Source: Bacteroidota bacterium | GTDB lineage: Bacteria > Bacteroidota > Bacteroidia > Bacteroidales > F082 | Assembly: GCA_016715945.1 (NCBI GenBank) | Contig: JADJXJ010000001.1 | Span: forward strand, 2,418,001 to 2,482,000 | DNA length: 64,000 bases | Direction: 5' to 3' | In this document: piece after piece, positions 60,786-64,000 of the stretch | Position numbering within the stretch: the first letter of the stretch is position 1 | Layout of the letters: each line of letters starts with the position of its first letter | Notes under the pieces: model-generated | The model's input: the letters and a program-made list of their open reading frames with translations, nothing else | Told to the model about the DNA's origin: nothing | The model's database searches: none | Position numbers and translations under genes: made by a program

Positions 60786-61273
60786 GTAACGAATAAAACA
60801 CCCCCAGACCCCTGCTGTACTGCCCGGATCCGTTTTGGCTGCTGTAAAAAACCCGTTGTATTGACCTGTTTATCAGCATATTGAAAAAATTTCGAAAAAA
60901 AGTCCAAAATTTTTGATGCGATTTTGGCATTGAGTGGTACTAATAGGCGTAAAAAAGGAACAATGCCCGAAGCAAAAAGGCACATAGCTACCCCCCGCTA
61001 CCGCACGATTGTATCGTGTGGCATAAAAGAATATACCCCCAGCACAGGGCTACGCCTTCTTTGCTTTGTGAACCGCATCCCGCAACGGAAGCAGGCAGTT
61101 TGTCCGCCCCCCCCCGCAAAAAGCAAGCGTTTGCTGCATGGGCAGCAGGGTCAGACCATAGGTTATGGTCATGAAAACACATTTACACAGCTGTTTTGTA
61201 CGCAATATGTGCCATCTTGCAACACTAAGCATATCTTCTGGCTGGGAAAGAATAAGTTCGACTGAGGTGGGCC
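60786..61273. repeat. 490-bp imperfect direct repeat, copy B
   Basis: Second copy of the element at 56683–57174, in the same orientation. It has the equivalent hairpin CCGCACGAT-TGT-ATCGTGTGG at 61001–61021, a C run of 9 at 61107–61115, and the same right end. A short CACGAT-GCA-ATCGTG hairpin lies at 60769–60783, before the shared region. It lies downstream of the propeller gene and upstream of a new lipoprotein gene, so the repeats flank the three-gene module. Confidence 0.85.
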
Positions 61274-61349
61274 TGGATATGCAAGCTCCGGGCCATCCAT
61301 ATCGTAGCCACTCAAAGTTGAACAACAGGGTGAGAATCCAAAATAAATT

Positions 61350-62324
61350 ATGAACTTTAACCAATTATTTCAGATGATAAAAAAACTTTTCATACCAACA
61401 ACGCTTATTGTTATGGTGCTTGCGCTATCGTGCAAAAAAGACCATCCGGTTCAGGAAAAACAAAGCCAAATCCAGCAATATACCCCCGAGGCTATGGCCA
61501 TTTGGCAGAAGCTTAACAGTTTTAATCAGCTCATCAAAAGCGGGATTAAAAGTGAGCAATACATGCAGCCCGACAGTGCGCTCTGGCTGCTCGAGGCTTT
61601 GTTCAATGTGCAGATGGGCACCGATACCACCTTTGACGATGTACAATCCTATCACAAAACGTATAAACTGACCCTAAATGACAATGGTCTCGCCGGTTTG
61701 AGTCAGGTTGCAGAAGTATACAATCTTATGCTGTCAGATTTGCAGGACGAACTTGATGCCATAGCCTCAGGTTACAAATTCCTTATTATTGCCGACCTTA
61801 AGCCAGGTGAAAGCAAAAGCGACGATTATGAAATAGAACTCACAGGAGCTATTGGCATAAACCCACTAAGCCTTTATGAGCCATTAACAGAACTCGACAA
61901 CTGGTATTACGGCAATATGCTGGGCCGCTGCGATGGACAGTATTTGTGGCAATCGGATGCTGGGCAGGAACTCAAACGAAGATTCAACAACCCAAGGGTT
62001 GGCATTCATGGCGGAGTGCATAGCTGGATAAATAATTACTCTACGGAAGCCCTTTCACACCAACAATATCCTGGTAGAATATTTCATCAAATCAGCCCTG
62101 TTTCACCATGCATCCTAAGTCAAGATATGATTCACTATTTAAGAGAAGGCCACTACATTATTTACCACACACCAGGTCAAAATCCTTCAGGAGAGAGACC
62201 AGAGAATTTAACTTTCCGAACCATTGTTATTTGGACTAACCCCTTAAATCCGCCTGATAATTCCTATGATCATTTCTATCAAATATTTTATGGAACTCCA
62301 ATTGTTATGCCTGAATTAGATTAG
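61350..62324 (+). CDS. Hypothetical lipoprotein
   Basis: A 324-residue lipoprotein. The ATG at 61350 follows an AAATAAATT stretch typical of Bacteroidota starts; an alternative ATG at 61374 gives a tighter signal (MIKKLFIPTTLIVMVLALSC). Lipobox Cys is then followed by KKDHPVQEKQSQ. No family is recognised. Later segments include FDDVQSYHKTYKLTLNDNG and IADLKPGESKSDDYEIELT. It follows repeat copy B, as the lipoprotein at 57249 follows copy A, though the two proteins do not look alike. AT-rich, accessory. Confidence 0.72.
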   Translation: MNFNQLFQMIKKLFIPTTLIVMVLALSCKKDHPVQEKQSQIQQYTPEAMAIWQKLNSFNQLIKSGIKSEQYMQPDSALWLLEALFNVQMGTDTTFDDVQSYHKTYKLTLNDNGLAGLSQVAEVYNLMLSDLQDELDAIASGYKFLIIADLKPGESKSDDYEIELTGAIGINPLSLYEPLTELDNWYYGNMLGRCDGQYLWQSDAGQELKRRFNNPRVGIHGGVHSWINNYSTEALSHQQYPGRIFHQISPVSPCILSQDMIHYLREGHYIIYHTPGQNPSGERPENLTFRTIVIWTNPLNPPDNSYDHFYQIFYGTPIVMPELD

Positions 62325-62513
62325 TATGCTCCCAACTGTCTCAAAAGTCGAACTTAGGACATTATTATGTGTGCTGCGAAACTCCGCTTGCCTTTTAGTA
62401 GGCTGTATCACAGTGTATCAAGGAGAAAGCACAGATTCTCAAAGCGTAAAGCTGTGATCAATGTTGACTTTAATAGCAGCCTTTTCTTTAACTATTAAAA
62501 TACACTAAACACA

Positions 62514-64000
62514 ATGAAATTCTTTATAGGCATTCTCATAGTTCTATCCATAGCGGTTGATATCTTTGCAAAATCAGATATCCATAACCAGCAAAATAAA
62601 ACTATCATATGGAGAAGTGATACAATACTGGTTTCAGAAAACATTTATGTTCCAGTTGGAACTGCTTTGGTCATAAATCCAGGAACAACAATAATTTTTA
62701 CAGGTAATTATGAGATTGTAGTTAACGGTAAAATACATGCCATGGGCGCATCAGGGCAGCCAATTGTGTTTACCGTTTCAGATACCACCGGATTTGCTGA
62801 CACTACAAACAATAAAGGTGGTTGGGGGCGGATTCGCTTACTTAACAATCCCATTGACACATCTTATTTTTTCCACTGTCATTTTTTTTACGGTAAAGCT
62901 TATGCCGAAGGAATTAATCCAGCTAATGATATGCTCAAAGGAGGGGCTATTCAGGCGATTAATTATGGATCGCTAATTATTGAACACTCTTTTTTCCGGC
63001 ATAACAAAGCAAAATACGCAGGAGCTGCTGTATTTATCCGCAATGTGCAGAAAACAGTAATCAGAAACAATCAGTTTACTTCTAATGAAGCACTTTATGA
63101 AGGAGGAGCAATTTCGTTAAATTTAACTCATTTTTTGATCGAGGGGAATTATTTTTCACAAAATATTGCATACAATGAGCGGGAAACCTGGTATGGCACT
63201 TCCAGAAAAGGAAGTGGAGCAGCAATTCATATTCATTACAACTCAACAGGTAATGTACTGAATAACTATTTTTTTAATAATAAAAGCGTGAATGGAGTTG
63301 TATATGAAACGGCGCCTGAAATCCGTATTATTAACAATTTAATTGCCAACAATCATGGATACGGAATTGTAATTGGCGGATATACGCTAAGCACATCAAA
63401 ACTGATTAATAATACAATTGTCAATAACAAAAGTACAGCGCCGGGAGGTTCAGGTATTCTTTATTACAGTCCGTTTTTAACAATGAAAAACAATATTGTT
63501 TCGGGTAATGAGTTCATGGTGCCCGGATGGCCAGCTGTTCAAATATTTACACCGGAAAACAACACCTCTTCTCTTTCCTATTCCTGCATTGCCGACCCTC
63601 CTGTTTATTACTATGGCGAGGGCAACATTGCCGGGCCGCCCCTGTTTGTGAATCCTACCCTGGGCTCGGGGCTGGGCTACGATGGCTCTTTGGCCGATTG
63701 GTCGCTGTTGGATAACTCGCCCTGCGTGAATGCCGGCACACCCGATACCACAGGGCTTGGCTTGCCCGCCACCGACCTGTTGGGCAATCCGCGTATTTTC
63801 GGCGGCCGCATTGATATGGGTGCCATCGAAAACCAACAAGTGGTGGTGGCTCTGCCCCAAAACCCGCTGGTAAACGCCCGTGTGCAGGTTTATCCCAATC
63901 CTTTCCGTGGCAGCCCGCGTATTGTGGTCAACGATGCCTCGCGCCTCAGCAGTATGGAGCTCTACAACCAAAAGGGGCAACTGATGGGCAAAATCGAACT
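62514..64000 (+). CDS. Right-handed beta-helix protein with T9SS sorting domain, 3' end beyond window
   Basis: The ATG at 62514 opens a frame of about 495 codons that runs past the window end. The signal is MKFFIGILIVLSIAVDIFA. Residues ~30–390 are a right-handed parallel beta-helix with coils such as NNQFTSNEALYEGGAISLN and INNLIANNHGYGIVIGGYT, rich in Asn stacks, and look like a polysaccharide lyase or adhesin-type helix. Near residue 410 begins a GC-rich part with GNPRIFGGRIDMGAIEN, then a C-terminal sorting domain (VQVYPNPFRGSPRIVVND, MELYNQKGQLMGKIE), cut by the window. It is secreted by the type IX system. The change of composition inside one frame is notable. Confidence 0.85.
   Translation, partial: MKFFIGILIVLSIAVDIFAKSDIHNQQNKTIIWRSDTILVSENIYVPVGTALVINPGTTIIFTGNYEIVVNGKIHAMGASGQPIVFTVSDTTGFADTTNNKGGWGRIRLLNNPIDTSYFFHCHFFYGKAYAEGINPANDMLKGGAIQAINYGSLIIEHSFFRHNKAKYAGAAVFIRNVQKTVIRNNQFTSNEALYEGGAISLNLTHFLIEGNYFSQNIAYNERETWYGTSRKGSGAAIHIHYNSTGNVLNNYFFNNKSVNGVVYETAPEIRIINNLIANNHGYGIVIGGYTLSTSKLINNTIVNNKSTAPGGSGILYYSPFLTMKNNIVSGNEFMVPGWPAVQIFTPENNTSSLSYSCIADPPVYYYGEGNIAGPPLFVNPTLGSGLGYDGSLADWSLLDNSPCVNAGTPDTTGLGLPATDLLGNPRIFGGRIDMGAIENQQVVVALPQNPLVNARVQVYPNPFRGSPRIVVNDASRLSSMELYNQKGQLMGKIE

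Overview
The window is a piece of a Bacteroidota chromosome, most likely Bacteroidales or Marinilabiliales in the broad sense. The evidence is a SusC/SusD pair, Bacteroidota-specific lipoprotein families (DUF4623/DUF5018, DUF4625), the NagB–PIG-L fusion, C-terminal type IX secretion (T9SS) sorting domains, a TAnnTTTG-type promoter and genes spaced without clear Shine-Dalgarno sites. I cannot name the genus. No rRNA, tRNA, phage or CRISPR was seen.

Bases 1–27.5 kb form an amino-sugar utilisation locus. On the minus strand, from 24.8 kb down to 1, it encodes a T9SS-exported phosphodiester glycosidase, a ROK regulator, SusC, SusD, a DUF4623 surface lipoprotein, a GHL10 glycosidase with a DUF5018-like domain, a DUF5009/NagX-like membrane acyltransferase, a second GHL10 lipoprotein, a 12-TM permease, a hydantoinase/oxoprolinase-like ATPase, a reduced FAD protein, NanE, a full FAD oxidoreductase, a phosphohexomutase, a HAD hydrolase and a GH38 family protein cut by the window edge. 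A NagB–PIG-L fusion diverges from it at 25.1 kb. The set suggests capture of a GlcNAc/ManNAc-containing polymer, perhaps cell-wall or phosphoglycan material, and its conversion to central metabolites. The HyuA/FAD/permease block has no obvious place in known amino-sugar pathways.

Bases 27.5–35 kb hold a secreted alpha/beta-hydrolase, a 7TM sensor histidine kinase interrupted by one in-frame TAG, MscL, a DUF3109 protein and MscS. Bases 35.1–40 kb are a thrABC threonine operon with repeat-filled DNA between thrA and thrB. An AbiEii-type nucleotidyltransferase and its DUF6922 partner lie at 40–41 kb.

Bases 41.2–46.5 kb are a sulfate activation operon (WlbA-like dehydrogenase, cysQ, cysD, cysNC). 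A 668-bp island between cysD and cysN carries a four-helix-bundle protein gene flanked by inverted short-repeat arrays. The island begins at the cysD stop codon and ends at the cysN start codon. The APS-kinase domain of CysNC has a degenerate P-loop.

Bases 46.9–51.3 kb encode a MacB-type ABC exporter with two permeases and an HlyD-like adaptor, closed by a strong terminator. Bases 51.3–55.5 kb are an apparent metal-uptake operon: a Fur-family regulator with a perfect palindrome before it, a small Cys/His membrane protein, a TonB-dependent receptor and two DUF4625 lipoproteins. A plant-type asparaginase follows.

From 56.6 kb onward the DNA is AT-rich and accessory. Two imperfect ~490-bp direct repeats (56.7 and 60.8 kb) bracket a lipoprotein, a lipase-like protein and a PQQ-propeller lipoprotein. 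Then come another lipoprotein and a beta-helix T9SS protein that runs off the window end and whose base composition changes to GC-rich at about 63.55 kb.
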